Part shown: in pieces, positions 62,348 through 64,000 of the stretch
Numbering within the stretch: position 1 is the first letter of the stretch
Layout of the letters: each line of letters begins with the position of its first letter
Source of the DNA: Atopsyche davidsoni
Taxonomy: Eukaryota; Arthropoda; Insecta; Trichoptera; Hydrobiosidae
Assembly: GCA_022113835.1 (NCBI GenBank)
Contig: JAILWY010000014.1
Coordinates: 8,495,501-8,559,500 of the forward strand
Length of the DNA: 64,000 nt
Direction of reading: 5' to 3'
Position numbers and translations under genes: made by a program
The notes under the pieces: generated by a model
Databases searched by the model: none
Seen by the model: only the letters and a program-made list of their open reading frames with translations
Told to the model about the DNA's origin: nothing

Positions 62348-64000
62348 TCAATAATATTCTCTGTCATTAATAATTAAATTAATTCCATTCTTAGACTTAA
62401 GAATAATTTCTGCAGCCAGAATTGGCTCTGCTCCTGGCCCTGCTGAGCTTAGTATGTAATTTCGCAATACTTTCGAAACAATACTTTTCATTTCCATCAT
62501 TGCAAACTTTTGTCCTGAAAGAAAGCAAAAAATATTCCTCATCATCAAAGCGGCTTTAAATATTAGATTTTGACTATTCTTTCACTTTATTAGGTATTTA
62601 AAAAAAACGTTAATATTATGTATCATATATTAACGAATTTTGATATTGAGATATTTACCGATGCAATTTCTAGAGCCAGCACTGAAAGGCACAAAAACAT
62701 ACGGATGCTTAAATTTTATATTCTCAGGTAAAAATCTTTCAGGCCAAAATTTTTCAGGATCTTCATAATACTTTGGATTTCTGTGCATGTTAAATGCTTG
62801 AATGTTCACCAAACATCCTCCAGGAATAATTGTTCCATCTGAAAATATATTTTGGAATATTGCTTTTATTAAAATTAATTTGTGATGATAAAATAATATG
62901 CGTTGTGAACCATTTCGTTTAATAACATTGTCAATGATAAGATATAGGTCAGTTTTGTGATAAACAAAAAAAATATATTAATCGAAAGCGGAACAAATAC
63001 TTATGATATATTTAGCATATCAAAGATAAACCTACAACTATAACTAACTCACCCGGCAGTGTGATATCTTCCATTAATTCTCTTCCAAAATTAGGTACAG
63101 GTGGATAAAGTCTTAAAGATTCTTTAATAACCAACTCTAAGTACTTCATATCCTGCAGGTCTCCGTAGTCGGGTTCCTTAAAAAGGTCATCTCCTAGTAT
63201 GTATCTCTGCTCTTCAAAGGCTTTAGTTTGAACATGGGGATTGTTTGCTAGTAGATACAAAGTAAAACTGATACCGGATGACGTAGTATCGTGACCCTGA
63301 AACAAATTTACAATCAATTTTTTAAAGTTAACGGATTATGTGTAAAACGATGAGGAAAATTTTTGTATGAAATCACGACGTAATAAAAAAAACTAGAATT
63401 TATTATACGTTTGTAAAATCTTTATATTCCTGAAACAAATTTGCAATCAATTTTTCAATCAAACCCAAAATTTTATAAGTAAACGGATTATGTGTAAAAC
63501 GATGAGGAAACTTTTATACTTAGAAAGACAAGATATATCTGAGATAAAAACAAAATAAAATGTCATTAAAAAACATTTAGACAATTTTTTAATCGTATAA
63601 CCTAAAATACCTTGAAAACCCTTTCTTGAAAATATTCATCTTAAATTTGTATGTTGAATTCACACTTAAAAATATCGGTCAAACTGCCTCCCAAATGTGT
63701 GAGAGGCAGTTTGAGCTTTTAAACTTTTTAAGTCTCACTTGTGTTTAACTAAACATTGATTTTCTTTTCGCTTTTATTTAAAACCATTCATTTTGTCTCT
63801 TTGGTATGTTTAAAATTTTCGATATAAATTACTTGATTGAATTTATTTTTATTTAAAACAGTATCATGTATCTTTGAAGAAGTTTTGTGTGAATATTGTA
63901 TTATCATACATGAAATACAATGAAATGAAATGGAAATTTTTACGCGGTTGGTAATAAATACCTCAAACATGAATGTATCAGTTTCTTCTCTGATTGACTC
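62348..64000 (-). CDS. CYP4: CYP4-family cytochrome P450, gene E (3' part, cut by window edge)
   Basis: Four exons are visible: the end of exon 6 (64000-63962), 63296-63053, 62838-62659 and 62514-62348. They encode the C-terminal part of a P450 with the same intron positions as A-D; the 5' exons lie beyond the window. Motifs: TDTFMFE-GHDTTSSGISF (helix I), KESLR (ExxR), PERF and haem loop FSAGSRNCIG. This is the only cluster member here with both the helix-I acid and the preceding Glu that forms the covalent haem ester in CYP4 enzymes, so it looks the most conventional. Exon 7 ends MEDITLPG rather than DLKLDG. Intron 6 holds a partial tandem duplication. Confidence 0.93.
63297..63514. repeat. 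Partial tandem duplication in gene E intron 6
   Basis: 63297-63362 is repeated at about 63428-63514: both contain CCTGAAACAAATTT then AACGGATTATGTGTAAAACG. The copied part includes the intron's acceptor end, so a second acceptor-like CAG lies upstream of the real one. It is flanked by ordinary AT-rich intron. Confidence 0.75.
63678..63713. repeat. Short hairpin in gene E intron 6
   Basis: TCAAACTGCCTC is followed after 12 bases by its exact reverse complement GAGGCAGTTTGA. It could be a chance inverted repeat or a small structured RNA element; no known family is recognised. Confidence 0.6.

Noticed and set aside
1..64000. CRISPR array, operon or bacterial element
   Set aside because: Introns, TA microsatellites and animal transposons show this is eukaryotic DNA; no regularly spaced repeats were seen.

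Overview
This is animal nuclear DNA, almost certainly from an insect. It is very AT-rich and its genes are split by short introns. It carries a class C G-protein-coupled receptor exon, a tandem array of CYP4-family cytochrome P450 genes, and fossil mariner, Helitron, hAT-like and pogo-like elements. I cannot name the order or species from the sequence.

Layout. 1-18403 is AT-rich DNA with no gene I can support. 18404-19555 (+) holds a short upstream ORF and the first coding exon of a metabotropic-glutamate-receptor-like gene. It ends at a clean splice donor, and no later receptor exon was recognised in the window. 19556-28361 is AT-rich and non-coding apart from one doubtful candidate exon. 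From 28362 to the right edge lies a CYP4 cluster on the minus strand: gene A (28362-33393, 511 aa), gene B (35673-40250, 520 aa), a broken copy (42895-43463), gene C (44955-48434, 506 aa), gene D (55361-58965, 506 aa) and the 3' part of gene E (62348 to the edge). A, B, C and D each resolve into nine exons with identical intron positions and phases, and the spliced lengths close in frame, so all four read as complete genes. Between C and D an extra copy of gene B's first exon and first intron lies inverted on the plus strand.

How it works together. The P450s are predicted ER-membrane haem-thiolate enzymes with an N-terminal anchor, helix C, helix I, ExxR, PERF and Cys-haem motifs. The cluster grew by tandem duplication, then inversion, partial deletion and transposon insertion. 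Because duplicates lie side by side, several insertions can be proved by comparing an occupied copy with its empty paralogue: a 255-bp Helitron, a mariner, and two insertions flanked by 11-12 bp target duplications.

Most interesting signals. Genes B, C, D and the pseudogene have His in place of the conserved helix-I acid (GHH instead of GHD). A-D lack the helix-I Glu that carries the covalent haem link in CYP4 enzymes, while E keeps it. C and D also replace the helix-C Trp. Intron 1 of A and C uses a GC donor, and in D that donor has lost its +5 G.
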